Shown here: positions 26,828-36,841 of the stretch, piece by piece
Layout: every line of letters begins with the position of its first letter
How positions within the stretch are numbered: the first letter of the stretch is position 1
NCBI RefSeq assembly: GCF_000317085.1
Contig: NC_019702.1
Coordinates: forward strand, 2,014,394 to 2,078,393
Reading direction: 5' to 3'
DNA from: Synechococcus sp. PCC 7502
GTDB lineage: Bacteria > Cyanobacteriota > Cyanobacteriia > Pseudanabaenales > Pseudanabaenaceae
Length of the DNA stretch: 64,000 nt
Made by a program: the position numbers and the translations under genes
The notes under the pieces: generated by a model
Seen by the model: the letters and a program-made list of their open reading frames with translations, nothing else
Told to the model about the DNA's origin: nothing
Databases searched by the model: none

Positions 26828-28072
26828 ATGGAATTTATTGCCGTTCTCAAAAGTCGAAAATTACTATCTCTATTATTTTTAGGCTTCGCATCGGGCTTAC
26901 CCTTATTTCTAACTAGTCGTACTCTCCAAGTTTGGCTTACGGAAGCGGGGGTTGATTTAGGGGTAATTGGTTGGTTGAGCTTGGTGAGATTACCTTATAC
27001 CCTCAAGTTTCTATGGTCACCATTTTTAGATCGCTTTGTGCCGCCATTTTTAGGACGCAGGAGGGGCTGGCTAGTTTTAACCCAAATTGGTTTGATGATA
27101 GCGATCGCCTGCATGGCATTTCAGAATCCCAAACAAGCTTTAAATATATTGGCGATTAATGCGTTGATCATTGCATTTTTAAGTGCTACGCAAGATATTG
27201 CTGGGGATGCTTATCGCACCGATGTTTTAGAGACTGCGGAACTGGGTTTAGGAGCTTCTACTTGGATTCTAGGCTATCGGGTTGCCATTTTAACCACAAG
27301 CTCGGTGGCATTGGTGCTGGCAGATTATTTACCGTGGTCAGTAATTTATTTACTCATGGCGGTATTAATGGGCGTGGGCATTATTGCGGCATTTTTTGCT
27401 CCTGAACCTATTGATCAAGAGCGATCGCCTGATTCCTTAATTGATGCTATTTATTTACCTTTTCAAGAATTTTTCCAACGTAAGGGCATAATCTTTGGCA
27501 TAGTGATTCTTGCCTTTATCTTGCTCTTCAAATTTGGGGATTCTTTACTAGGTAATATGGCAACCCCATTTTTAGTAGATATTGGCTTTAGTAAAAAAGT
27601 GATTGGCACCGTACAAGGGGGTTGGGGATTTGTAGCAACTACGGTTGGGGTAGTTTTAGGTGGGGCAGTTTTAACTAAAATTGGACTTAATCGAGCTTTA
27701 TGGGTCGTGGGAATCTGCCAAGCATTAAGTAATTTAAGCTATTTGGGCTTGTCCCTAGTAGGAAAAAGCGAGACGGCATTATTAATCGTTGTCAGTATTG
27801 AAAATATTTGTGCGGGTATGGTGGCATCGGTATTTGTGGCGTACTTGATGAGTCTATGTAACCAAAAGTTTTCCGCCACTCAATTTGCCTTACTCTCTAG
27901 TTTAATGGCGGCAGGTAATGATATTCTCTCCGCCCCTGCGGGTGAGTTGGCAAAGATTTTAGGTTGGTCAAACTTTTTTGCAAGTACGATCGCCCTATCT
28001 GTTCCGGGAATGCTATTACTATTTTTTGTAGCTCCTTGGTCGCAGCGATCGCTAAGGCAATCTGAAGAATAA
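26828..28072 (+). CDS. AmpG-like MFS transporter
   Basis: A 414-residue, 12-helix major facilitator related to the AmpG muropeptide permease. The N-terminus LLSLLFLGFASGLPLFLTSRTLQVWLTEAGVDLGVIGWLSLVRLPYTLKFLWSPFLDR is the AmpG signature, followed by LGRRRGWLVLTQ and ATQDIAGDAYRTD. AmpG imports anhydro-muropeptides released by lytic transglycosylases for recycling. The substrate here is inferred from family. Cyanobacteria often carry several AmpG paralogues, some of which may move other solutes. Confidence 0.85.
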   Translation: MEFIAVLKSRKLLSLLFLGFASGLPLFLTSRTLQVWLTEAGVDLGVIGWLSLVRLPYTLKFLWSPFLDRFVPPFLGRRRGWLVLTQIGLMIAIACMAFQNPKQALNILAINALIIAFLSATQDIAGDAYRTDVLETAELGLGASTWILGYRVAILTTSSVALVLADYLPWSVIYLLMAVLMGVGIIAAFFAPEPIDQERSPDSLIDAIYLPFQEFFQRKGIIFGIVILAFILLFKFGDSLLGNMATPFLVDIGFSKKVIGTVQGGWGFVATTVGVVLGGAVLTKIGLNRALWVVGICQALSNLSYLGLSLVGKSETALLIVVSIENICAGMVASVFVAYLMSLCNQKFSATQFALLSSLMAAGNDILSAPAGELAKILGWSNFFASTIALSVPGMLLLFFVAPWSQRSLRQSEE

Positions 28073-28140
28073 CGCTAAAAGGAAGGAAAAAGGAAAAACT
28101 TTAAAGTAGAAATTACCTTCAAGAATTAGGAGATTAGCCC

Positions 28141-28383
28141 ATGACCATCTACGAAGCCACCATTACAAAACCACAAAAATTGCCTGAATCTTTAGTTCAG
28201 AAATTCAATCAATTTATCGAATCCTTAACTAGAGACTGTAAATTAGATTGGGTAAATCGTAATTGATTGAGCCAATTTGTGGAATTTTCTTCAGATAACA
28301 AAGCATCTAACTATTCTGAACCACAAGAATTATTTCATCCTTTAATTAATTGGCGTAATTGGCGATTAATTAACTCTAATTAG
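28141..28383 (+). pseudogene. Degenerate antitoxin-like gene (DUF2281/VapB type)
   Basis: ATG 28141 opens a frame MTIYEATITKPQKLPESLVQKFNQFIESL that looks like the N-terminus of cyanobacterial DUF2281-type antitoxins. An in-frame TGA at 28264-28266 stops it after 41 codons. The frame then continues open (LSQFVEFSSDNKASNYSEPQE...) to TAG 28381-28383. An AGGAG Shine-Dalgarno-like sequence lies about 10 bases upstream. No toxin gene follows, so this is probably the relic of a toxin-antitoxin pair. The family match rests on a short stretch. Confidence 0.5.
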
Positions 28384-28768
28384 CAATCGCAACTGTGTTG
28401 ATCTTGAGTAACCTAGAGCCGAGATTTTATCATGGACAAGAAATCCCCGCCCGTAATCGCTCGTCAATTTAATCTTTTCTTAGGGAAAGATTATAGTATC
28501 AGGGAGGATAGGGAGGAGGAAGGTAATTAAAAATCCTAAAACCTTTAATTAAATCTGATTAGCGATCGCCACACCCCAACTCCAGAAATCTTTAGTACCC
28601 TAATCATGGCTTACGGTAAAGATTTATCATGTCTTTATACAATTCATTCAAGTTGTACTTTGCTCAAATAGGCTTTACATGACCAAAATGACATACTGAT
28701 AGTTATAGATAGGATTGAGTAATAATCTCACCAGATCTACTTTAATTTTATTACTGTGGAAAAATATT
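28384..28768. other. Intergenic region, no gene seen
   Basis: About 385 bases between the antitoxin relic and the GGDEF gene. A purine-rich GGGAGGATAGGGAGGAGGAAGG patch lies near 28500-28522. A 33-codon frame starts at 28432 but has no recognisable similarity. No RNA gene or hairpin terminator was recognised. Confidence 0.4.
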
Positions 28769-29686
28769 ATGGAAAATGAAATTAAAGATAATTCAAGTGC
28801 AGCCGTTGATTCATCAAGTACCAAAACAATTCCTCTTAAAAATCTACTCCAGCAAAACGAAGAGATTAAAGAAAATGTAGAGGAATCGGCGGATCAACTT
28901 AGTTCAGTAAATGCAGTTCTCACAAATGATGATAAAGTTATCCCCCCATTTCCAAGTATTGAAGAGGTAATTGCTCAAAACGAAGAAGCTGAGAGAAAGG
29001 TAACAAAAGCGGCGGAAGATCTGGAGCAGGTTAATACCCAACTCGCCCAGCAAGTAGCTAAGAGCATCGAAATGGAGTCTAAACTGATGCAAACGAAGCA
29101 AGATATATTTGAGTTGCGTAACGATTTATCAAAATCCCAAGCAAAAGAGAAAGATGCACTACATATCGCACTTCATGATCCATTAACGGGGCTTCCAAAC
29201 CGTTTGTTATTGGAACAGCGTCTCGATCATGGATTGATTCAATCAAGACGGCATGGTTGGAAACTTGGGCTTATGTTCATTGATTTAGATAAATTTAAGA
29301 ATATTAATGACTCTTATGGTCATGATATTGGCGATCAGGTGTTGATCACTGTGGCAAAACGGTTACAAGATTTTGTGCGTGGTGAAGATATCGTTAGTCG
29401 ATGGGGAGGTGATGAGTTTATCTGCGTCCTCTTGAATATTAAGCTAGAAGATGAAGTAATTAACCTTGCCCACAAAATGGTTGCTCGGATTTCTGAAGAC
29501 TGTGATTTTAATGGAACTATTGTTCCTATAAGTGCCACTATTGGGATTGCCATCTGCCCTAGAGATGGAGAAACGGCTGACATCCTTTTTAAACAGGTGG
29601 ATAGAGCTATGTATAAATCAAAAGGAACGAACAAGAGTGTGATGCTATTTAGTGAATCTATTTTGGATATTTCTGGTGTGAAATAG
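28769..29686 (+). CDS. Diguanylate cyclase (GGDEF) with coiled-coil N-terminus
   Basis: Read from ATG 28769 (305 residues); the frame is open to TTG 28715. The first 125 residues are acidic and largely coiled coil, with two related segments (LQQNEEIKENVEESADQLSSVN and IAQNEEAERKVTKAAEDLEQVN). The GGDEF domain has DPLTGLPNRLLLEQRL, FIDLDKFKNINDSYGHDIGDQVL and the intact active site RWGGDEF. An RGED inhibitory I-site lies five residues before GGDEF, so feedback by c-di-GMP is expected. There is no sensory or membrane domain, so activity may depend on oligomerisation through the coil. Confidence 0.9.
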   Translation: MENEIKDNSSAAVDSSSTKTIPLKNLLQQNEEIKENVEESADQLSSVNAVLTNDDKVIPPFPSIEEVIAQNEEAERKVTKAAEDLEQVNTQLAQQVAKSIEMESKLMQTKQDIFELRNDLSKSQAKEKDALHIALHDPLTGLPNRLLLEQRLDHGLIQSRRHGWKLGLMFIDLDKFKNINDSYGHDIGDQVLITVAKRLQDFVRGEDIVSRWGGDEFICVLLNIKLEDEVINLAHKMVARISEDCDFNGTIVPISATIGIAICPRDGETADILFKQVDRAMYKSKGTNKSVMLFSESILDISGVK

Positions 29687-29852
29687 ATATTAGTAACTTA
29701 CCTTGTGGAGTAACAATGGGATAGGTATATAAATATAAAACTTCTTGCCCCATACAGTGACTACCCAATTTGTTCAGTTGGTAAAACGACTGCCACAGGG
29801 CTATATTGTTTTTATAGTTGTTAAATGTTAGTGTCAACTGCAGTGGATTCAT
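29658..29852 (-). CDS. Possible small protein, 64 residues, unknown
   Basis: A minus-strand frame of 64 codons that overlaps the end of the GGDEF gene by 29 bases. Its composition (NIALWQSFYQLNKLGSHCMGQEVLYLYTYPIVTPQGKLLI) is more protein-like than a usual shadow frame, but no family is recognised and no Shine-Dalgarno is visible. It is otherwise the only candidate in the gap 29687-30016, which shows nothing else. Confidence 0.3.
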   Translation of the reverse strand: MNPLQLTLTFNNYKNNIALWQSFYQLNKLGSHCMGQEVLYLYTYPIVTPQGKLLISISHQKYPK

Positions 29853-30016
29853 TTAGCAAAATTCTGATCGTAGGTAAGAAATTCTTGGCGGTAATTACTC
29901 ATAATCTATACATTGATCTACTAGACCTTAAAAAGTAAAGATGAATTTTCCATTCTTGGTTTACATAGTTGATAATTAAGTTAAGTTTAATTAAGCAATT
30001 ATTAACAGAGTTAAGT

Positions 30017-31903
30017 ATGAAACAATCGTGGAAAACTTTTTTACTATGGTCGCTCCCCATATTAGCGATCGCATTTTTTGCCTATCAGAGCTTTTTTGCC
30101 CGTCCTGCGGTACCGCAAATGAGTGTTAATGCTGCTAATACTCGTATTAGTTATGGCAGATTCTTAGGATATTTAGATGCTCACCGTGTCCGCAAGGTGG
30201 ATATTTACGAGGGTGGGCGCACTGCCATTATTGTCGCAACCGACCCCCAATTAGAAAATCGGGAACAAAGAGCGAGGGTTGATTTACCAGCCTATGCCCC
30301 CGAACTAATGACCAAGCTCAAAGAAAGTGGCGTGGACTTGGCTGTGTATCCGCCCAGTAATAACACCCAGATTTGGGGATTTTTAAGTAACTTAATTTTT
30401 CCCATAGCTTTAGTCGCTGGTTTATTTTTCCTATTTCGTCGCTCTAGCCAGATGGGTGGACCTGGGCAGGCTATGGATTTTGGTAAGTCTAAAGCCAGAT
30501 TTTCCATGGATGCTAAAACGGGTGTACTTTTTGATGATGTGGCGGGTATTGAAGAGGCAAAAGAAGAACTACAGGAAGTCGTAACTTTTTTAAAAAAGCC
30601 CGAACGCTTTACGGCTGTGGGTGCCAAAATTCCTAAAGGGGTATTATTAATTGGACCGCCCGGTACTGGTAAAACCCTCTTAGCAAAAGCGATCGCTGGA
30701 GAAGCAGGCGTACCATTTTTCTCCGTATCTGGCTCAGAGTTTGTCGAAATGTTTGTGGGTGTGGGAGCTTCCCGTGTCCGTGATCTATTCAAAAAGGCAA
30801 AGGAAAACGCCCCCTGTATCATCTTTATTGATGAAATTGATGCTGTCGGTCGCCAAAGAGGTACGGGCATTGGCGGTGGTAATGATGAACGGGAGCAAAC
30901 CCTTAACCAAATCTTGACGGAAATGGATGGCTTTGAGGGTAACACTGGCGTAATTGTAATTGCCGCAACTAACCGCCCTGATGTTTTAGATTCGGCACTA
31001 TTACGTCCGGGTCGTTTTGATCGCCAAATTTCCGTTGATCCTCCAGATATTAAAGGTCGTTTACAGGTATTAGGTGTCCATGCTAAAGGTAAAAAGATTG
31101 CCTCGGATATTTCCCTAGAAGCGATCGCCCGCCGTACCCCCGGATTTAGTGGAGCCGATTTGGCTAATCTTTTAAATGAAGCGGCAATTCTCACTGCCCG
31201 TCGCCGTAAAGATGCGATGACTATGCTAGAAATTGATGATGCTGTGGATCGGGTAATTGCAGGACTAGAGGGTAAAGCCTTAGTTGATAGTAGAAATAAA
31301 CGCCTAATTGCCTACCATGAAGTTGGTCATGCGATCGTGGGTACTTTAATCAAAGATCATGACCCAGTGCAGAAGGTGACTTTAATTCCTAGAGGACAAG
31401 CGGCTGGTTTAACATGGTTTACGCCTTCCGATGAGCAATCCCTAATCTCTCGCTCTCAGATTATCGCCAGAATTACGGGGGCATTAGGTGGTCGTGCGGC
31501 AGAAGAAGTAGTATTTGGTAATGATGAAGTGACAACGGGTGCAGGTAATGATCTGCAACAGGTTACTAATATTGCTAGGCAAATGGTCACTCGGTTTGGG
31601 ATGTCCACTATGGGTTCAATGTCGATGGAGGCTCCGAATGCGGAAGTATTTTTAGGTAGGGATTTAGTATCTCGCTCAGAATATTCCGAAGATAGTGCTG
31701 CCAAAATTGATCGACAAGTGCGGGCGATCGTCCAGAGTTGTTATCAAACTGCTCTAAAAATCATGGAAGATAACCGTGAGGCAATTGATCGAATTGTAGA
31801 TATTTTGATTGATAAAGAAACCCTAAGTGGTGACGATTTTAGGCAGATAGTTGCCGAATATACGGTCGTTCCTGAAAAAGAAAGATATATACCTCAGCTT
31901 TAG
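30017..31903 (+). CDS. ftsH: ATP-dependent zinc metalloprotease FtsH (FtsH2/FtsH4-like)
   Basis: Read from ATG 30017 (628 residues), matching cyanobacterial FtsH2/FtsH4 length; the frame is open to TTG 29969. Two membrane helices (about 9-26 and 119-140) flank a lumenal/periplasmic domain. The AAA module has Walker A GPPGTGKT at 213-220, Walker [12 protein letters not shown] near 268-278 and the second region of homology [21 protein letters not shown]. The zinc protease motif HEVGH is at 434-438. FtsH hexamers degrade damaged membrane proteins, including photosystem II D1. Full-length similarity, including the YIPQL end, favours the FtsH2/4 group. Confidence 0.96.
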   Translation: MKQSWKTFLLWSLPILAIAFFAYQSFFARPAVPQMSVNAANTRISYGRFLGYLDAHRVRKVDIYEGGRTAIIVATDPQLENREQRARVDLPAYAPELMTKLKESGVDLAVYPPSNNTQIWGFLSNLIFPIALVAGLFFLFRRSSQMGGPGQAMDFGKSKARFSMDAKTGVLFDDVAGIEEAKEELQEVVTFLKKPERFTAVGAKIPKGVLLIGPPGTGKTLLAKAIAGEAGVPFFSVSGSEFVEMFVGVGASRVRDLFKKAKENAPCIIFIDEIDAVGRQRGTGIGGGNDEREQTLNQILTEMDGFEGNTGVIVIAATNRPDVLDSALLRPGRFDRQISVDPPDIKGRLQVLGVHAKGKKIASDISLEAIARRTPGFSGADLANLLNEAAILTARRRKDAMTMLEIDDAVDRVIAGLEGKALVDSRNKRLIAYHEVGHAIVGTLIKDHDPVQKVTLIPRGQAAGLTWFTPSDEQSLISRSQIIARITGALGGRAAEEVVFGNDEVTTGAGNDLQQVTNIARQMVTRFGMSTMGSMSMEAPNAEVFLGRDLVSRSEYSEDSAAKIDRQVRAIVQSCYQTALKIMEDNREAIDRIVDILIDKETLSGDDFRQIVAEYTVVPEKERYIPQL

Positions 31904-31972
31904 GTTATATCTTGCTAATTAACTGCTGAAATTTAGCTAATTTAGGTTACTTAGTAATTAAATACTATTAAT

Positions 31973-32004
31973 AAGGGTGTGGGATTTTTCTCCATCCTTT
32001 TTTT
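31973..32004 (+). terminator. Probable terminator after ftsH
   Basis: An imperfect hairpin, AAGGGTG pairing with CATCCTT around TGGGATTTTTCTC, is followed directly by T7. It lies 70 bases after the ftsH stop codon and before the convergent lapA-like gene. Confidence 0.5.
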
Positions 32005-32063
32005 GTAGCTTTTTATGATTTTTGACAATTTAGATTAAATCGGGAAAATTCTGGCTCACGACT

Positions 32064-32459
32064 TTATCGATCTATATATTTCACATCAATCACATCATCA
32101 TCGTCGTCATATTGATCTTTATCGTAAACAGAATCAACATAATTAGACTTATAGGCTGAGGGTTTAGGTTTTTGCGGGTTTGGTAATGGCTCTGGTGGGA
32201 ATTCTTCGTCAGTTTCTATTTCTTCCTCTTTGGGGCTAAGCCAAAATCCAATGAGGTTAACAATAAATGCCGAGATACCGCCAATCAGAAAAGCTGCCAA
32301 AATTGCTAGGCTTAAAGGGATCGGAATAGTGAATTTACCAAGAAAATAAATTGTGACTAGGGGTTGCAAATTTTGAAATACAAGAATAAGGGTACAGGCG
32401 ATCGCTATAATCCATACCACCAAATTCACCAAATTAAATATGCGGTTCTGCTCGTTCAT
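32064..32459 (-). CDS. LapA-domain (DUF1049) membrane protein with acidic tail
   Basis: I choose ATG 32459 because it overlaps the ubiX stop codon as ATGA, suggesting translational coupling; in-frame ATGs at 32471 and 32465 are alternatives. The 131-residue product has two membrane helices (about 11-31 and 42-66), as in the LapA/YciS family. A Pro-rich segment and a very acidic Asp-rich tail (DKDQYDDDDDVIDVKYID) follow. In enterobacteria, relatives assist lipopolysaccharide assembly. The function in cyanobacteria is unknown. Confidence 0.8.
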   Translation of the reverse strand: MNEQNRIFNLVNLVVWIIAIACTLILVFQNLQPLVTIYFLGKFTIPIPLSLAILAAFLIGGISAFIVNLIGFWLSPKEEEIETDEEFPPEPLPNPQKPKPSAYKSNYVDSVYDKDQYDDDDDVIDVKYIDR

Positions 32460-33076
32460 GTGCATGTCCAACGTTTGATTAAGTCAGAGTCAATATCCAG
32501 TTGATCAAATACCCTTGCCACTACAAAATCAACCAGATCATTAATAGTTTGCGGTTGATGATACCACGCAGGAATCGCAGGAACAATTCTGGCACCCGCC
32601 TCCGCTAAAGCAGTTAAGTTGCGTAAATGAATTAGGCTTAAAGGGGTTTCCCGTGGGACGATAATTAGCTTTCGACCTTCTTTGAGGTGGACATCGGCGG
32701 CTCGTTCTAATAGATCGGAACTAATACCTTGGGCAATTTTAGCTACCGTTGCCATACTACAGGGAATTACCACCATACCCAAAGTCTGAAATGACCCACT
32801 AGCAATATTTGCCGCTATATCTCCCCAAGCATGACAAGTTAGATGACCTCCTGTTTCTTGGCATTGCGATCGCCAAAATTGTTCCTGTTGTTTAGGGTTG
32901 CTAGGCATTTTTCCCTCCGTAATATTCTCAGAATTCCAGACAGATATTGCACCCTTAGATACTACTAGCTCAACTGTATAGCCTGCTGAAAGTAAAAACT
33001 TTAGGGATCGCACCGCATAGATCATGCCCGATGCACCTGAAACTCCTACGGCGATCGTTTTATTACTCTCTGACAT
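32456..33076 (-). CDS. ubiX: Flavin prenyltransferase UbiX
   Basis: A 206-residue UbiX/Pad1-type flavin prenyltransferase, which attaches dimethylallyl to FMN to make the prenyl-FMN cofactor of UbiD decarboxylases. It shows VGVSGASGMIYAVRSLKFL at the N-terminus, MVVIPCSMATVAKIAQGISSDLLERAADVHLKEGRKLIIVPRETPLSLIHLRNL and the end VARVFDQLDID. In cyanobacteria the UbiX-UbiD step belongs to plastoquinone head-group synthesis. UbiD is not in the window. It is followed by the coupled LapA-like gene. Confidence 0.94.
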   Translation of the reverse strand: MSESNKTIAVGVSGASGMIYAVRSLKFLLSAGYTVELVVSKGAISVWNSENITEGKMPSNPKQQEQFWRSQCQETGGHLTCHAWGDIAANIASGSFQTLGMVVIPCSMATVAKIAQGISSDLLERAADVHLKEGRKLIIVPRETPLSLIHLRNLTALAEAGARIVPAIPAWYHQPQTINDLVDFVVARVFDQLDIDSDLIKRWTCT

Positions 33077-33261
33077 CTAATTTTTTCTAAATTTTCCTAA
33101 ATATTTAAGTTTTTTTGAATTTTTGCCATAGATTTCTATAGCTATATTGCAATCTTAAGCCTGCCGTATAGGTTTTGGTATAATAAATTACCCAAAATCG
33201 AATCTTTTTCGTTTTTATCTGAAAAATTTACTGAAACACTTAAATACTTAAATATAAGTAA

Positions 33262-34248
<987 letters not shown>

Positions 34249-34271
34249 AAATTACCAAGAGTAAAAAATCT

Positions 34272-34949
34272 ATGGATGCCAATCAACTGTTAGAAAGCTA
34301 TGAATCTGGAGATAGAGACTTCAGCCGTTCTAAGTTACGGGATGTCAATCTTACGGGGGCTAGCTTAAACGAGATTAGCCTAATTGAAGCAGATTTAGGT
34401 TCAGCTAATTTAGAGCTAATTCGGTTGATTGGGGCAGAACTTAACTTATCAAACTTAAATAATGCCAATCTCAATGGTTCAGACCTATGCCAAGCCAACC
34501 TCAATGGTGCCAGTTTAAATAAGGCTACTTTAACGGGAACTAATTTAAGCGAGGCTATATTAATAGAGGCAAATCTAAGTGAAGCAATCTTAATTGAGGC
34601 AGATTTATCTGAGGCGTTTTTAACGAATGCTAATTTGACCCATGCTGATCTGAGGGGTGCTAATTTAACCAAGGCTTTCTTACGCGGGGCAATTTTAAGC
34701 GGTGCCAATTTGGTAGGGGTAAATTTAACTGATGCCGATTTAACAAGGGCAAATTTAAGTGATGCCGATCTAACCGATGCTAACTTGAGTGGAGCTAATC
34801 TGACAGAAGCAAAGCTCAATTGGGCAAATATCTGTCGAGTCAAGCTAGGGGGAGCGAATTTAGTGGGGGCATATCTAGCGACTGCAAAAAATATTGAGAC
34901 TGTGGAATTGAATGATGTAAGTAATATTGCAATTAGTGAAATTGTCTAA
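34272..34949 (+). CDS. Pentapeptide-repeat protein (cytosolic)
   Basis: A 225-residue protein consisting almost entirely of A(D/N)LxX pentapeptide repeats from about residue 20 to 210, for example [20 protein letters not shown] and [20 protein letters not shown]. Such repeats fold into a right-handed quadrilateral beta helix. There is no signal peptide or extra domain. Known relatives include DNA mimics acting on gyrase, but most cyanobacterial members have no known role. It starts 24 bases after hemB, and a second pentapeptide protein follows after 18 bases, suggesting a three-gene transcript. Confidence 0.9.
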   Translation: MDANQLLESYESGDRDFSRSKLRDVNLTGASLNEISLIEADLGSANLELIRLIGAELNLSNLNNANLNGSDLCQANLNGASLNKATLTGTNLSEAILIEANLSEAILIEADLSEAFLTNANLTHADLRGANLTKAFLRGAILSGANLVGVNLTDADLTRANLSDADLTDANLSGANLTEAKLNWANICRVKLGGANLVGAYLATAKNIETVELNDVSNIAISEIV

Positions 34950-34966
34950 AAATAACTAAAAACCAC

Positions 34967-35452
34967 ATGAAAACCTTTCTAGTATTAGCGATCGCTCTGG
35001 TTTTATATTTTCCGATTTTATGTTTTTCTCCCGTTGCCTCTGCTACGCCGCTATCTTTTAGTCATGGTGCGCTTAAGGGGCGAGATTTTTCGGGTCAAGA
35101 ATTGCGGGGTTCAGGGTTTGCCAATGCCAATATGGAAAATGCTAACTTTGAGAGAGCAGATTTACGGGGTGCGGTCTTCAGTGCTTCAATTTTACGCAAT
35201 GCTAATTTAAGGGCGGCAAACTTTACTACGGGAATGCTGGATCAAATAGATTTTGCCAATGCCGACTTAACTGATGCCATTTTAGTTGATACTTTGCTAT
35301 TGCGGAGTACCTTTGATTTTGCCAAGATTGATGGGGCAGATTTTACCGATGCTTTGCTAGATGGGGCGCAGATTAAGTGGTTATGTAGTAAAGCAAAAGG
35401 AACTAACCCATTTACAGGAGTTAGTACGAGGGAATCCTTGGGTTGTGATTAG
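34967..35452 (+). CDS. Pentapeptide-repeat protein, exported
   Basis: A 161-residue protein with a signal peptide ([26 protein letters not shown]) followed by pentapeptide repeats (residues about 35-130: [31 protein letters not shown]). The signal peptide implies a location in the thylakoid lumen or periplasm, like the lumenal pentapeptide proteins of plants. Two cysteines near the end (WLCSKAKG and SLGCD) could form a disulfide. It lies 18 bases after its cytosolic paralogue. Confidence 0.88.
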   Translation: MKTFLVLAIALVLYFPILCFSPVASATPLSFSHGALKGRDFSGQELRGSGFANANMENANFERADLRGAVFSASILRNANLRAANFTTGMLDQIDFANADLTDAILVDTLLLRSTFDFAKIDGADFTDALLDGAQIKWLCSKAKGTNPFTGVSTRESLGCD

Positions 35453-35456
35453 AACT

Positions 35457-36041
35457 TCAAATTTGGCTGAGTATCCACTCTACAGCCTTGGGTAAATGAT
35501 CGGCAGTGTAGTCTGGTTGCACGGGATGTTGATAGTCTCCTGCTAATACTTTTGTCCCAAAGCCACTTTTCACTAAAATTCCTTTGCAGCCTGCGTTATT
35601 TGCCAGATCAATATCTGTGGCTTTATCCCCCACCATAAAACTGCGCTTTAAGTCCAAGTCATGTTGCCATGCTGCCGCAACTAGCATTCCCGTATTCGGT
35701 TTGCGCCAAGTTGACCAGTAGTTCAAACTAGGATTTATTCCACCTTCAGGTTGGCTGAGGCTAGGACAGTAATACATGGCATTAAGATATGCCCCTGCTT
35801 CAGATTGGAGGAGATATTGTAAGCGTTGATGTAAAGCCTCGATATGCTCTAGGGCATAATAACCACGGGCGGCTCCTGCTTGATTGGAAACTAGACAGCA
35901 AAATAGATTGTGATCATTGAGTGATCGCACAGCTTGAGCCACACCATCGATAAGTACTAAATCCTCAAGATTATGAATGTATCCAGCTTCTTGATTTAAT
36001 ACGCCATCGCGATCGAGAAAAACACAGGGTTTAAGAGGCAT
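35457..36041 (-). CDS. gmhB: HAD phosphatase, D-glycero-manno-heptose-1,7-bisphosphate phosphatase type
   Basis: Read from ATG 36041 (194 residues), because MPLKPCVFLDRDGVLN is the natural N-terminus; the frame extends upstream to 36176 into xisI. The HAD motif I DxD (Asp10, Asp12), LVSNQAGAARGYY (motif II), RKPNTGML (motif III Lys) and FMVGDKATDIDLANNAGC (motif IV) are all present, with the HIM-family spacing of GmhB. It would remove the 1-phosphate of heptose bisphosphate in ADP-heptose synthesis. Related HAD enzymes act on histidinol phosphate, so the substrate is probable, not certain. Confidence 0.85.
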   Translation of the reverse strand: MPLKPCVFLDRDGVLNQEAGYIHNLEDLVLIDGVAQAVRSLNDHNLFCCLVSNQAGAARGYYALEHIEALHQRLQYLLQSEAGAYLNAMYYCPSLSQPEGGINPSLNYWSTWRKPNTGMLVAAAWQHDLDLKRSFMVGDKATDIDLANNAGCKGILVKSGFGTKVLAGDYQHPVQPDYTADHLPKAVEWILSQI

Positions 36042-36090
36042 TATGATTAAGTCTTTTAAAGTAAATTTCCCACACAGATAAAATCTTAAT

Positions 36091-36429
36091 TTAGAAAACA
36101 GCAAACTCGGTAAGTTCCCGACGCTCAATCGGCTTAAAGCCCAGTACGATCTGATGTTTGGGTATGCCAAAAGCAATTAAATCATCTGCAATTCCTGCTT
36201 CCGTTCCATCCTGCTGAATCCAAAGTTTATTGTTGATAATATCTATATGTATTAGCGTTCCATAAATGCGGCGACCATTTTCCCATCCCAGTTCAATGAG
36301 TAGATACCGATCATGATCTTTATCTATCACTGCCTCTAAGTGAATATCCTCAGTTTCGCCCAAAAAATTTATGTAATCATTAAAAACTTTCTGGATCGCA
36401 ATTTGAAAATTTGTTAAGGGGAAATCCAT
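36091..36429 (-). CDS. xisI: XisI family protein
   Basis: A 112-residue XisI homologue, recognisable by VIDKDHDRYLLIELGWENGRRIYGTLIHIDIINNKLWIQQDGTEAGIADDLIAFGIPKHQIVLGFKP. XisI and XisH were described in Anabaena as needed, with the recombinase XisF, for excision of the fdxN element. Here no recombinase or element is present. It overlaps xisH by 16 bases, so the two are translationally linked. The abundance of xisH/xisI pairs in cyanobacteria without heterocysts suggests a different, possibly nuclease-inhibitor, role; that is inference. Confidence 0.9.
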   Translation of the reverse strand: MDFPLTNFQIAIQKVFNDYINFLGETEDIHLEAVIDKDHDRYLLIELGWENGRRIYGTLIHIDIINNKLWIQQDGTEAGIADDLIAFGIPKHQIVLGFKPIERRELTEFAVF

Positions 36430-36833
36430 TGTGTAATAACCTCTGCTTTAGGATTAAATGTAACTAGTCGGATCAGCTTATCTTCGAGTAAAATTTGACC
36501 TGCTTCTTCCTCAAATATTGACTTATAGACTGCATCAGCAACTGCCAAATAAAGCTTTCTATCAGGTTCGTATCGAATTAACAATCGTTCGTAAAGAATG
36601 AATTGACCGAGTGCATCTTCTAAATCTTTTATATCTGATGCCTGAGTAAAACTTTTGATTTCAACAGCAATTTTTTCTGATCCCCGATTTGCAGCAATTA
36701 AACGCTCAGCACCTAAATCTACAAATAAGTTTTTCCGTGTTAACCGAATCCGCAAAGGATCATGGGTAATGTCCCAATTTGATTTGATTAGGGCATTCTT
36801 TACACAATCATGATAAATATCCTTAGCGGGCAT
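36414..36833 (-). CDS. xisH: XisH family PD-(D/E)XK-like protein
   Basis: A 139-residue XisH: MPAKDIYHDCVKNALIKSNWDITHDPLRI at the start and a restriction-nuclease-like core in which VDLGAERLIAANRGSEKIAVEIKSF gives Asp...Glu-x-Lys, followed by DLEDALGQFILYERLL. The motif predicts endonuclease folding. It is paired with xisI and follows the low-complexity-tail membrane gene by eight bases on the same strand. The residues needed for catalysis look intact. Confidence 0.9.
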   Translation of the reverse strand: MPAKDIYHDCVKNALIKSNWDITHDPLRIRLTRKNLFVDLGAERLIAANRGSEKIAVEIKSFTQASDIKDLEDALGQFILYERLLIRYEPDRKLYLAVADAVYKSIFEEEAGQILLEDKLIRLVTFNPKAEVITQWISP

Positions 36834-36841
36834 TCTAACTA

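Noticed and set aside
28432-28540. Possible IS200/IS605-like end around AAATCCCCGCCC
   Set aside because: A GC-rich patch and a 33-codon frame are not enough; no TnpA or TnpB sequence and no defined hairpin end are present.
30292-31194. A 300-residue minus-strand open frame inside ftsH
   Set aside because: The plus-strand FtsH is unquestionable. The antisense frame is Ser/Pro/Arg-rich, as expected for a shadow of an AAA domain, and has no ribosome site.
34298-34843. A 181-residue minus-strand open frame opposite the first pentapeptide-repeat gene
   Set aside because: It is a by-product of the A(D/N)LxX repeat: the complementary strand of such repeats gives a long Lys/Ala/Ser/Leu-rich frame without family features.
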